Positions 35,084 to 46,539 of a DNA stretch of 64,000 bases are shown one piece after another. The stretch covers positions 1,098,501 to 1,162,500 of the forward strand of contig JAJGOT010000157.1 of NCBI GenBank assembly GCA_022457155.1, written 5' to 3'. The translations under genes were made by a program, and so were the position numbers. Below the pieces are notes generated by a model, which saw only the letters and a program-made list of their open reading frames with translations, made no database searches and was not told the origin of the DNA. Origin of the DNA: Cladopsammia gracilis (lineage: Eukaryota > Cnidaria > Anthozoa > Scleractinia > Dendrophylliidae). Every line of letters begins with the position of its first letter. The stretch's first letter is position 1.

Positions 35084-35395
35084 TTCACAAACCACTTCAC
35101 TGGCTTGTAAAAAAACACCGCATCTCATTGATATTATTCACAAACCACTTCACTGGTTTGTCAAATACTCCACATTTAATTGTACTATTCACAAACCACT
35201 TCACCGTTTTGTCCAAAAAACTCCACATCTCATTGATGCTATTCACAAACCACTTCCCTGGCTTGTCAAAAGACCACATCTCATTGTTATTATTCACAAA
35301 CCACTTTACTGGTTTGTCAAAGTACTCTACATTTAATTTACAATATTCGCAAAACACTTTTACTGGCTTATCAAAAACCTCCGCAGAAATTATTC
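35084..35395. repeat. Minisatellite, about 52-bp unit, six copies
   Basis: Each unit starts TATTCACAAACCACTTCACT, continues GG(T/C)TTGTCAAA, and has a variable second half (CCACATCTCATTG or CCACATTTAATTG). A seventh degenerate copy lies at about 35450. Both strands stay open across it because the unit lacks stops, not because it encodes a protein. Confidence 0.9.
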
Positions 35396-35612
35396 CCGAG
35401 GCAATTCACTGGCTTCTACAAACAAAAACCAATAAACAACAAAATTAACTACGAACCACTTCACTGGCTGGTCACAAACAAGTCCCTGTATGATACCAGT
35501 ATTCGTATACAAAATTAGCACACACACTGGGCGAGCAAAACACTTGGCTAATTTTCCGCCAGCGCCTGAACAAGTTTTCCCTTGAGTCTACACATGACAC
35601 GAGAAAATAAGG

Positions 35613-35910
35613 TTGATACTACGTAAAACATTTAACGCGACAACGATTTGATAGAGCCCAAACTGAAAGCCAAAATGCAACCGTGGACAGCTGTTTCGAC
35701 ATGGTTGGGTCTCGTCAGCACGGTGTAGTGATCATCACCACGTGCGATTTGGTAGACAATTGGCGTTCGCGCTAGTTTTTCTATCTTTTTGCTGCTACAC
35801 CGTGCTAGCGAGACCCAACCAGGTCGAAACAGCTGTCCACGGTTGCATTTTGGCTTTCATTTTGGGCTCTATCATGTCGTTGTCGCGTTAAATGTTCTAC
35901 GTAGTATCAG
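35613..35910. mobile_element. Foldback element with about 117-bp arms
   Basis: Arms 35613-35729 and 35792-35910 run from GATACTACGTAAAACATTTA to GGGTCTCGTCAGCACGGTGT and are mirrored with few differences. The 62-bp spacer is unrelated. A lone arm of the same family sits at 10936-11033. Confidence 0.9.
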
Positions 35911-36340
35911 CCTTGCTTTATACTTTCATTCTACCAATTTTAAACACTCGAAACACGAAGCTAAATGAATAAACACCTCCAGTTTATCCGAGACGCTCAA
36001 ACTCCCAGCTTCAGAATTCTGTAAAGTGCCTGACATGAATCCCGTTTTACGCCGAGGGTAACTCTCCCGCTTCATTGACGTCAACAGCTGGTGCCTTTCG
36101 TTGTTCCGCTTCTAGGGCCGTTTGATCCATGGCGAGTTCTTCCTGCATTTGGTCGCCGGACGTGCTGGCACTGGCGCTGGCGGACTCGTGACTAGACCGT
36201 TTTGGACTTCGCGCAAATGACACCCTAGTAAAGATTTCACGCGATGTTGCCGCCATTTTGAAGCACAAAAAAGAGCAAGGAATTCTAGGATAAAATGATG
36301 CTTTCTGGGATACATTTCGATTGCCTTGAGAGTGTTTCCA

Positions 36341-36985
36341 TCTACCCTGCGGGCAGTGGATTCTCTAACGCCGAGCTACGCCGAACGAGAGAAACCACTG
36401 CGGGTATCCGTTAGTTCCTTTGATCGAGCCGCCGTCCAGTGCCATGGACGAATAAATTAACTTTGAACCGGTAAAACAAGTTTCCAAACTTGTTTAGCCT
36501 CTCGCGCATGCACTCATCTACGTAACTGCCGCGTTTAAGCGAGCCCGCTATGTAACAATCAAAATGGCGTCCAAAGTGACGAAGACATTTTTGCCACGAA
36601 ACAACGGCACGTGCTACAATTTTCCCGTGAAACAACGTCAAATGCATCACGTAGGGCGTCCCGTGGCTGCGCATGCTCGATGGAAAAGCTAACGGATGCT
36701 CGCAGTGGTTTCTCTCTAGTTCGGCGTAGCTCGGCGTAGGAAAATCCACTGCTCGCAGGGTAGTTTTCATCTGATCGCTTAAGATTTTTCTCCGATCGTC
36801 CGAGTAGAACTCCTTTCTTTCCAATGGATCGTGATGGTCCCGATCAGATGAAAACTACCCTGCGAGCAGTGGATTCTCCTACGCCGAGCTGCTCGCAGGG
36901 TAGTTTTGATCTGATCGCTTAAGATTTTTCTCCGATCGTCCGAGTAGAACTCCTTTCTTTCCAATGGATCGTGATGGTCCCGATC
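36341..36985. mobile_element. Foldback element plus internal direct duplication
   Basis: TCTACCCTGCGGGCAGTGGA through CGAGAGAAACCACTGCGGGT at 36341-36409 returns inverted at 36691-36763. Adjoining it, 36751-36844 is duplicated almost exactly at 36891-36984 (GATCGCTTAAGATTTTTCTC). Minus-strand frames across it are repeat artefacts. Confidence 0.85.
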
Positions 36986-38277
36986 GCCGGGTCGTTTACG
37001 ATCGTCAGGGTAGAAAATCACTGGGACGATCTGGACTATCAGGACGATCATATGGAAACCAGGCTTTAAGCTCCCCACTATCTTGCCACTTTTGTGCTCG
37101 AAGCAATTGCCAACGGCTCATAATAGAAGGCGTAAAACGTTTTGATGCTCGAAATTGCAACTTTTACTATATTTATTACGTTATTTTGTAGTTTTACAAA
37201 ACTCGAAATACTCTTCTAAATTTAACTTCATTTACTGTTTTAAACAAATTTGAAGATAATTTGTTTTTATCCCTATTTTTCTTGAATGTGATAGTTTGCA
37301 TTTCTAATAATTGCGAAGTTGATCATATATCAGAAAGAGTGTTTAACACTTCCCTAATCAATATTTTATCACAGATGTTTCCATCCTTTTAGCAGCTTTA
37401 CACGTGAGAGATGTTTTGTACAGTCCGTGAACCCAGTTAATACGGACACCGAAGGATCATGGGAAAAAACGCACAAAAAAACAACGAGAACCAGAGTAGC
37501 TTTACAGCTTTAAAAATTATTTTAACCAGTTACTGGAATTTATGCCAGTGGGATCATTTTAACCTCATGAAAACAGGAGTAAAACCGACATTTATGTAAA
37601 AATGTCACTTTGGTCGCCAAATTACCATATAAAATGATAGTCGTTTCATTAAGCGCATCATAATCATCCTTTATAACTTTACGAATTTCATCGGTTTTCA
37701 GTTTCTAAACGTTTTCTACTTCTGCAAGGTAAGTCTTTTAAAAGAATATAAATCGATAGAGGATTTGAAAAATCGTTGAACAAATAAGTTTCGTCCTTAA
37801 AAGGTGGTATGTCACGAGAATTTGGCTGATTTTTTATCAAACCTGGGCTAAAATTATTGATAATTACTTTCAACCATGCACAAAATTTTCTTTGAACTTA
37901 AAAAAAGAAGATATGAAGAATATTCTAAAAGGGAGAACGAACCACAGCAATTTTTTATCGATTTTTCAAAGACACGGAGGAAGAACTTGACAATTTAGCC
38001 TAAAAATTTCAAGTTACAATCCATTTCCACCTTGGCCATCGAGGGCCTAACATAGGGTTGGCGAGATGCAGGATAAGCCTTTTTTCGCTGCCGGGATGCA
38101 GGATGGTTAGAGGTGGGCGGGAAGCGGGAAGTGCGTCATTTTCATGACGGGACACGGAGATTCTTGATTTTTCCGGGCGGAAAACAGGATGGATGACGAC
38201 AATGCACTCGGATATTTCACGATTCCGTGAAAGAAGACTAGTCTGGATGTTTACATAGGTGTTTACACCTACGCCCG
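36986..38277. other. No gene; duplicated non-coding DNA
   Basis: About 37470-37660 recurs at 42090-42290 and partly at 43455-43540. About 37660-38240 recurs at 43560-44120. I see no coding feature here. Confidence 0.6.
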
Positions 38278-39103
38278 TAGAACAAAGGCCAAGGCCAAAC
38301 ACCAGGGTCACCAACAACTCAGTTCCAAGTGGGAATCAAAAGCGCTCCACGGCAAATACCCACAGCGGGTGAATCAGGCTGACGTGGACCAAGACAAGAC
38401 CCACAAATGGCTAAGAGCAGCTGGCCTGAAGGCAGAAACCGAGGGCTTTATCATCGCAGCCCAAGATCAAAGCCTCCCTACACACTGGTACCAACACAAC
38501 ATCCTCAAGAAGCCTGATGTTGACCCAAAATGCAGGTTGTGTGGTCGTTTCGACGAGACTATCGACCACCTGGTCTCTGGCTGCCCTGAACTGGCTAAAA
38601 ATGAATACATCCACCGCCACAACAAGGCAGCTGTACACATGCACTGGAGGATCTGCAAAGAGTTCGGCATTGAGGTGAAGGATCGATGGTATGAGCATGA
38701 ACCCAAGACTGTCCCCAAGAAGGACAGTGTCACCACCCTGTGGGACATGCCCATTCACACTGATAGGACCATCGCAGCTAATAGGCCAGACATTGTGCTA
38801 AAGAACAAGAAAGACAAGACCTGTCTTTTCATTGACATGACTGTATACCCCTCGACATCAACATCTCAGTCAAAACCACGGGAAAGCTCAACAAGTACAA
38901 AGATCTGGAAATCGAGGTTGAGCGAATGTGGAGGCTCAAAACAACAACAGTCCCGTTGGTTATGGGAGCCCTTGGCACCATCAAGAAGGGCATGGAAAAC
39001 TACACTAACAAGATCCCTGGCAACATCAACATACATGAACTGCAGAAAATAACTATCCTTTCTACAGTGCACCTTCTCAGGCGAGTCCTCTCCATCAAGT
39101 AGA
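38278..39103 (+). pseudogene. LINE C-terminal domain, copy 1
   Basis: A frame open from 38278 encodes a LINE tail with CRLCGRFDETIDHLVSGCPE (C-x2-C...H...C zinc-type cluster), HMHWRICKEFGI and NRPDIVLKNKK. At about 38848 two surplus bases shift the frame; the correct tail (KKGMENYTNKIPGNINIHEL) continues in another frame to TAG at about 39102. The RT core is missing upstream. An (AAT)n stretch at 39184-39222 marks the 3' end. Confidence 0.75.
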
Positions 39104-39183
39104 AATCCTCTTTGCATCCCAAAGTCCATGGTTTGGACTTGGAGGTTGAGAGAGAAAAATTACAGTAATTACAGTACTGAGCC

Positions 39184-39222
<39 letters not shown>
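39184..39222. repeat. (AAT)n microsatellite at LINE 3' end
   Basis: About 13 ATA/AAT units directly after the 3' UTR of LINE copy 1. Confidence 0.9.
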
Positions 39223-39223
<1 letters not shown>

Positions 39224-39231
39224 CTAGAAAA

Positions 39232-40165
39232 CTAGGGGGCGGGGTTTAATCTCCATTGAGGATTGTGTGGATCTTGCTGTACTAGGAGTAAATGACTATG
39301 TTACCAAGAGTAATGAAAGGCTTCTTGTGGCTGCAAACCCCAGTGGTGGAGGTAATCAGGAAGGCACTGAAGGGTATAAGAGAAGGACATTTGAGGAAAG
39401 ATCCAAGGAGCTGAGAATTACATGGACAGTTCTTCAGGCAAACTGAGCAGGTCACTGCTACGTCCAGCTGGCAGTGGCTTACAAATGCGTACCTCAAAAA
39501 GGAGACTGAGGGATTGATTATCGCTGCCCAAACACAGTCCTTGAGAACGAATGCTGTCAAAGCACATATTGACAAGACTTAGGATCATCCATTATGCCGT
39601 ATGTGTAGACAGAAAGAGGAGAGTGTTTCCCATTTGCTAAGTGAATTCCCCAAACTTGCAAACACCGAAAAACAAGCGGAGGCATGATGGGGTTGCTAGG
39701 GCTCTCCACTGGGACATATGTGATCAGAATGGGTTACATCGTGGCGAGAACTGGTATGATCACGTACCTGGGAGTGTCACGGAAAATGAAGATCTTAAAG
39801 TCCTGTGGGACTTCACAGTGCAAACGGATAAACAACTACAACATAATCGCCCGGATATTGTCATTGTGCATAAGAAAAAGAGGGAGTGCCAAATTATTGA
39901 TGTTGCATGCCCTGGAGACAGTAGGGTAGAAACCAAGGAAGACGAAAAGATTGAAAAGTACTGTGACTTGGTGATTGAGATTAAGACCTTATGGAAACTG
40001 AAGTCGGTGAAAGAAGTCTCAGTTGTTATTGGAGTATTGGGAACCATCCCCAGAAGATTGGAAGGCAACCTGGAACAGATTGGTGTGCGGACAAGATCAG
40101 TAACTATCCAAAAGACGGTTTTGTTAGGGACTGCAAGAATTCTCCGAAGAGTCCTTGGGTTCTAA
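39232..40165 (+). pseudogene. LINE C-terminal domain, copy 2 (related family)
   Basis: It begins GLISIEDCVDLAVLGVNDYV, continues TNAYLKKETEGLIIAAQTQS and CRMCRQKEESVSHLLSE, and ends RPDIVIVHKKK and LLGTARILRRVLGF before TAA. The architecture is that of copy 1 but clearly diverged. Frame changes lie near 39440 and 39665, with a stop in DKT-stop-DHPLC. An (AAT)n tail starts at about 40218. Confidence 0.75.
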
Positions 40166-40217
40166 GGTGGCTTGTTGCCACCTGACCAGGGCCAGTGTCA
40201 TCTCCAGCAATGTTGCT

Positions 40218-40235
40218 GAGTCAATGTTTTTATGG

Positions 40236-40294
<59 letters not shown>

Positions 40295-40368
40295 AACAAG
40301 ATGTTTATTAACAATTAAAATAACTATTTACAATACATTAAAATTCTAACTACGATAAAATATGTACA
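40218..40368. repeat. (AAT)n tract and third copy of the ATT-flanked repeat
   Basis: About 70 bp of AAT units, then 40293-40368 matching the repeats at 14815-14929 and 14963-15074. Confidence 0.85.
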
Positions 40369-40484
40369 TAATAATAATAATATTTATACAGGGTGCGTTC
40401 TCACAGAAAGTGGTTTTCAGAACGGCCCTGTTAAAAGAAATACATGTAAACAATAAAACAATATGTGTCGTCAATAAACAATAC

Positions 40485-41010
40485 ACCATCCTGCAGTGAA
40501 AAACCTTAGACAAATAGTGATGGAAAATTGGAGTTTAATACAAAATCAGCCCTTGCTGAACATAATTTATAAAAAAACCTCTGATCATATCATACAGGAG
40601 GGGTAAATCTCTGAAAGACAGGCTTGTAAGAGCAAACGTCTAAAGGCTGTAATGCAACGCAACCACAAAACCACGTGGGAGTCCGTGCAGGCCTGTCTTT
40701 ATCTCCTTTTCGACCCACTGCCTGCTTCATTTCAGTTTGGTGTGACGGGAGGCCTTCGTCATGGTCCACGCGGCGCTGTTCTCCGATAAAGAAAACTTTT
40801 ATTTGGCTTCTCAACACTTACTTAAAAGCGGATAAATTTACCAATCTAAACTGACTGCTGCTGTTTACCGTAAAAAAGACCGAGGTTGTAGCGCATTAGC
40901 CCGCGGAAATTGCGTCTCGTCCGGAAAAAAAAACTGCGACTTGTCATGCAAGAAAACGTTTTTGGCAGCGGGATCCGGATGACATGACCGAAGCAAGCGG
41001 GATTACCCCC
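40485..41010. repeat. About 520-bp segment duplicated at 44605-45125
   Basis: The first 120 bp is a Penelope-like ORF fragment (LRQIVMENWSLIQNQPLL on +). The rest is non-coding. Both copies keep the same order and orientation with small indels. Confidence 0.85.
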
Positions 41011-41057
41011 TTCGCCCGGGACAAGACTACTTGAACAATTCTCTATATCCCGTTTCG

Positions 41058-41188
41058 CAGATACGGCAGCCATATTGATTTTGCCTCCAGCGCATCCCAT
41101 AATGACCATTTAAATTAATATATTCCTTTGTTTTCAATGCTCATTATGGGATGCCCTGGGGGGGGGATCAATATGGCTGCCGTATCTG
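41058..41188. repeat. Foldback with about 48-bp arms
   Basis: CAGATACGGCAGCCATATTG at the left is mirrored by CAATATGGCTGCCGTATCTG at the right; the arms continue to GCATCCCATAATGA. The spacer is 35 bp. Confidence 0.92.
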
Positions 41189-41199
41189 CGGACGGGGTA

Positions 41200-43299
41200 T
41201 CCCCGGCCACAAGGATAGACTTTTCTGGTGGATGGCAATAGTACGAAATGGATTATGCATACGTTTGGTCCTCAAAATGGCGCACATTTTCATAATGTGA
41301 AGAGTTTTTGCCGATCCCTTAACTAGTCAGTTATTTTGATCTTGAATATTAGAATGCATGATACGAACCCCAGTATTCCCATACCTTTCCTCATCAAAAC
41401 GTCGCGGTCTCAAAACACCTTGATGCTTATATACACATAATTTTGACGGCTTGACAAAACGCGTCAAAACATTTCAGGCTCTAATTGTAGCTGACTTATA
41501 ACTGCCATTCTATTTAACTATTTCTACCGCAGTTCATATGAATTTATTTTAATTAAAAGTCTTAGTTGCTGTGAACTGCGTCATGGTCACATCTATTTCT
41601 TTATTTCTTTCTTTATTTATTTCTACGGCCGTACATATGAATATATTTTTATACACATTATTAAAACGTGAATTCTTAGACTTTTAAACTAAATATCTAT
41701 AGCTGAATCTAGCTAAATCTATTGTAGCTTGAAAGCACGCATACGTCGTGTTTCTGCTTATTTATCCGCAAATTTGCTTGATGCTTATTTTCCCACAGAC
41801 TTGAAAATGGTTGACAAAGCGCGCAGAGTTAAAATGTGCCGGTCATTTTTTATCTGCCAGAGTAAAGCTGAACGTTGATTGATTTGTATAAAAGGTGAAT
41901 ATTTGGAATTTTCTTTCCTTTAAGACTGCTTCCTTAGTCTGAGACTTGTCTTGTAACCCAGAGCAGTATAAATAACAATATGTCGCACTTAGTAAAGGGA
42001 AAAACTATTCACAGATAAGGGACAGCTGGAACCTCCTTTGACGAAAACAGAAACCGAAGACGCATTTATTTTGAAAAGCACTTTTCATAAATCGCACAAA
42101 CAAACAACGAGAAACAGAGTAGCTTTACAGCTTTAAAAATTATTTTAACCAATTACTGGAATTTATGCAAGTGAGATCATTTTAACCTCATGAAAACAGG
42201 TGTGAAACTGACATTTATGTAAAAATGTCAGTTTGGTCGCCAAATTACCATGTAAAATAACATCTTTTCTTTAAGCTTTTCATAATCATCGTCTATATCT
42301 TTGTGATTTTTTAACTGTTTTTTCTATCCTGTCTATCCTCTGAAATCATTTCAGAAGTCCTGATCTTTATCAATCAGAGAACGAAATTCATTTCCTTGAT
42401 ACGGTTGTGTTTAATGGGGAAAGATTCACAAAAGAATCCATCCTGGATATCAAAACTTACTTCAAGTCGTCCGAAACCTTTTAATATACACTATTCACTT
42501 CCTGTCACCCACCCGGCGTGAAGAGAAGTTTTCAAAAGGCGAGGCAATTCGACCTACTTTTATCTATTTTAAACTAAATATCTATAGCTGAACCTATTGT
42601 AGCTCGAAAGCATACAGTCGTGTTTCTGCTTATTTATCCGCAAATTTGCTGGTTACTTCTTTTCCCACAGTCTTCAAGATGGTTGACAGGCGCGCAAAGT
42701 TAAAATTTGCCGGTCATTTTCTATCTGCCAGAGAAAAGCTTAACGTTGATTGATTTGTATAGAAGGTGAATATTTGGAATTTTCATTTCTTTAAGACGGC
42801 TTCCTTAGTTTGAAACTTATCCTGTAATCCAGAGCAGTATAAATAACAATATGCCGCACTTAGTAAAGGGACAAACTATTCACAAATAAGGGACAGCTGG
42901 AACCTCCTCTGACGAAAACAGAAACCGAAGACGTATTTATTTTGAAAAGCAATTTTCATAAATCGCACAAACAAACAACGAGAAACATAGTAGCTTTACA
43001 TGAAAACAGGATTTTACAATAACTGAAGTTATTGTCGCATGCTGATTGGTCAATTTTTATCATCAATAGGAGTACAGACGCATAAAATTTTAATTTATGC
43101 AAGATGTCATCCTCCCAATTTTTTAGCCAATGAAATTTCTTTATTGTTATCAGTTAGCCAATGAGAAAGCGAGAAAACTTATTGACAATGATTGCGTCAA
43201 TTTGAATAAAACTCAGCAATTTGTCATGTTTACCTTGCGTTCACTCTTTATTTCATCCGGTTTTTTACGATTTTGGCGTTTTCGTTATTGAAAAAAATC
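41200..43299. other. Repeat-rich DNA with tandem 0.9-kb duplication
   Basis: 41685-42110 is repeated at 42565-42990 (for example GAACCTCC then TGACGAAAACAGAAACCG). Bases 42340-42545 hold a Penelope-like fragment (SENEIHFLDTVVFNGERF). No intact gene is seen. Confidence 0.7.
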
Positions 43300-43453
43300 A
43301 AATTGACGTCAGTTTTTTATGCGTCTGTCCTCTTATTGATGATAAAATTCGTCATAACATTGTCAAAGTTTGCTGTGGATCCACTCTCTTGCATGTTATG
43401 ACGAATTTTATCATCAATAAGAGGACAGACGCATAAAAAACTGGCGTCAATTT
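43300..43453. repeat. Foldback with about 60-bp arms
   Basis: TTGACGTCAGTTTTTTATGC through GATGATAAAATTCGTCATAA is mirrored on the right, with about 33 bp between. A related single arm lies at about 43050-43095. Confidence 0.9.
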
Positions 43454-44179
43454 GTTAAGTGAAACTGTCATTTATGTAATAATGTCAGTTTGGTCGCCAA
43501 ATTACTTATGTAAAATAATCGTGTTTTTAATTAAGCGTATCATAATCACCGACTATATCTTTGCAAATGTTTTTGTTTCATCGTTTTTCATTTTCTAAAC
43601 GTTTTCTACTTCTGCAAGGTAAGTCTAAACAGAATATAAATCGATAGAGGGTTTAAAAATCGTTGTAGAAATAAATGTCGTCCTTTAAAGGTGCTATGTC
43701 ACGAGAATTTGGCTGATTTTTTATCAAACCTGTGCTACAATTATTGATAAGTACCTTCAACCATGCACAGAATTTTCTTTGAACTTAAAAAAGAAGATAG
43801 GAAGTAAATTCTAAAAGGGAAAACGAACCACAGCAATTTTGTATCGATTTCTCAAAGACAAGGGGAAGAACTTGAAAATTAAGCCTAAACTTTTCAATTT
43901 ACAATCCATTTCCACCCTGGGCATCGAGAGCCTAAAGTAGGGTTGGCGGGATGCGGGATAAGCCTTTTTTCGCTGCCGGGATGCGGGATGGTTAGAGGTG
44001 GGCGGGAAGTTCGTCATTTTCATGGCGGGACGCGGGGATTCTTGATTTTTCCGGACGGGAAACGGGATGGGTGACGACAATGCACTCGTATATTTCACGA
44101 TTCCGTGAAGGTAGACTATCCTGGATGTTTACATTAGTGATTTTTTAACCGTTTTTTTTCTATCCTGCCTATCGTCTCA
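43454..44179. other. Duplicate of 37660-38240; no gene
   Basis: Non-coding. It shares long stretches with 37660-38240, including TTTTTTCGCTGCCGGGATGC-like text. Confidence 0.6.
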
Positions 44180-44735
44180 AATCATTTCAGAAGTCCTGAT
44201 CTTTACCAATCAGAGAACGAAATTCATTTCCTTGACACAGTTGTGTTGAAGGGGGAAAGATTCACAAAACAAGTCCATCCTGGATATCAAAACTTACTTC
44301 AAGCTGTCCGAAACCTTGAAACAGGAAGTGAACAGTGTATATTAAAATATACACTGTTCACTTCCTGTCACCCACCGGTGTGAAGAGAGGTTTTGTAAAA
44401 GGCGAGGCAATTCGATTCGACTACTTAGAACAAACTTTTCAAAAACAACATTTGAAAATTACCTTTCTAACTTCAAACTACACCTCGATAAAGAGGTTAT
44501 CCTAAAGCAATGATAGAAGGGTCACTAACAGGGGTAATCTTTGCCTTAAGACAATCGGTACTTCAACAAAAGATAATAAGCAAAGAGAAGATATTGCCGC
44601 TTACCACTACACACCATCCTGCAGTAAAAAACCTTAAGCAAATAGTGATGAAAAATTGGAGTTTAATACAAAACCAGCCCTTGCTGAACACAATTTATGA
44701 AAAAACCACTGATCATATCATTCCGGAGTGGTAAA
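44180..44735 (+). pseudogene. Penelope-like retroelement fragment
   Basis: Frames read SENEIHFLDTVVLKGERF, then AMIEGSLTGVIFALRQSVLQ, then HHPAVKNLKQIVMKNWSLIQ and NQPLLNTIYEKTTD. This text lies between the RT and endonuclease domains in Penelope-like polyproteins. Several stops break it. A 49-bp palindrome (44321-44369) lies in it where the copy at 42340 has only a single arm. It has no catalytic motif. Confidence 0.65.
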
Positions 44736-45125
44736 TGCCTGAAAGACACTTTTGTAAGAGCAAAAGTCTGAAGGCTGTAATGCAACGCAACCACAAAACC
44801 ACGTGGGGAGTGCGCGCAGGCCTGTCTTTATCCCCTTTTCGATCCACGGCCTGCTTCATTTCAGTTTGGTGTGACGGAGGGCCTTCGTCATGGTCCACAC
44901 GCTGTTCTCCGATAAAGAAAACTTTTATTTGGCTCCTCAACACTTACTCAAAAACGGATACCAAACTAAACTGACTGCTGCTGTTTACCGTAAACAAAGA
45001 CCGAGGTTGTAATGCACTAGCCCGCGGAAATCGCGTCCCGTACGGAAAAAACTGTGACTTGTCATACAAAAAAAGTTTTTGGAAGCGGGATCGGGATGAC
45101 AAGTCCGAAGCAAGCGGGATGGCGG
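44605..45125. repeat. Second copy of the 40485-41010 segment
   Basis: Same order and orientation as 40485-41010. It begins inside the Penelope-like fragment. Confidence 0.85.
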
Positions 45126-45810
45126 AATGAAAAATACATGGTGGCGGGAAGCGGGATTGGGAAACCCTATTTTAGACCCTCCATGCATGTCCCTGCAACG
45201 GAATTAATGCTCGAGTCAATCAGAGACAACGATCATAATTCTTTGTGCACGTGCAATGGGAGAAACAAGATGGCAGCTTGTGCTGCTGCTTTGACTGGAA
45301 TGACTGGGATCGAAAGAAAAGGTGCCATTGTCTTTTTTCGTTTTCTGCATGTTTGAACTGTCTTTCTGGCGCTTGCCCCATAGCAATGCATTATCCTTGA
45401 AATGTGCAATCAACATACGTGTCTGGCTTCTTTTCCAAGAAGGTCAGACCGTTGTATTCGGAAGTATCGGCTCGAGAATTTTCCTCCACTGATTCTCCTT
45501 TGATGGCCGCCATTTTACTTCCACGATGCAGTGCCCCTGAGGCATACTGGTCACTATCAAACTTATATGCCATGTGCGCAGTCAGTTCACACGGTAGGAC
45601 GTGTCGCTGCAACAATTCCGTGGGAAACCAAGTAAAATTCATTGTTTTAGACAGACTTCGATGCGATGAAATTGGGTACTGAACCTGGGTGGTTGCAATG
45701 ATCGGCCTGAAAGCCTACAGAACTAGGTATTACGATGTAGCCAACTGAAATGTGCTGCAAAATCTTCCATCTGTATTATTTTATAAAGCCTGGTTAGAAC
45801 TTTTGTCGTT
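45126..45810. other. No gene recognised
   Basis: Open frames on both strands at 45391-45682 have no recognisable domain. I see nothing else. Confidence 0.4.
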
Positions 45811-46335
45811 CTTTTTTTTTTGAATAAATCTTTATTTCTTACTTATTTATTTACTACAATACATGTGATCATTTAGATTAATTACGTTAATTACGGTAAA
45901 TGAGTATTTTCACCACAATTTTTTAAAATCAATTAATTTTAAATTCACATCAATGTAAGTAATACAGAAGCAAAGACAACATTTTACAACAAAGGAATAA
46001 ATATAACTACTTACAGTAAGAAGCAATGAAAGTGCGACGGAAAACAGTGTATGTTAAAGGATAATTTCCCAAGTTCGGTAGAAATTCTGTTTAGTCGCGA
46101 TCCCTTTTAAAATTTGTAGTTTTTCTTGTATTTGTAGAAGGTAGTTGCGGAAGGATAGTATTTCTCCACGTAAGCTACTGCAAAAAATGCAGTATTTTGC
46201 GACTAAGATAGAGTAATTTAAGTCCTGCCGATGCTTTGTTCTCTTATACCGGCCATAGAGTATATGACTTGCGTTTAACACAATGCTTTCATGTGTTTTG
46301 TCATGCCTCCCACCAATTTTGAAAAAAAAATCCAA
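45811..46335 (-). mobile_element. 5'-truncated LINE with poly(A) tail
   Basis: The minus-strand frame 46054-46335 (HRQDLNYSILVAKYCIFCSS, then IATKQNFYRTWE) resembles the far C-terminus of L1-like RT proteins. A 3' UTR follows with AAATAAAG and a 10-base poly(A) at 45811-45820. It is truncated at its 5' end. Confidence 0.6.
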
Positions 46336-46539
46336 AAATCGGCAGATAAACTACAGTGTATAAAAAGAAACATAGAATGCACGATCACTGCAACAAACCG
46401 TTGAGAATGGCCGGATCTGGTTTCCAGACCTAGATCAGTATTAATACTTGAAGTGAAGCAAAAAACAGCAAACTGATCCTTACGGCAGAAAAACAGAAGC
46501 AGAAGCAGAAGCAAATAAAATAAAATAAAAGTGGAATAT

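Noticed and set aside
35097..35448. Open frames on both strands as proteins
   Set aside because: They are translations of a stop-free 52-bp tandem repeat.
45391..45682. Overlapping frames on both strands
   Set aside because: No homology recognised and no way to choose a strand; left unannotated.
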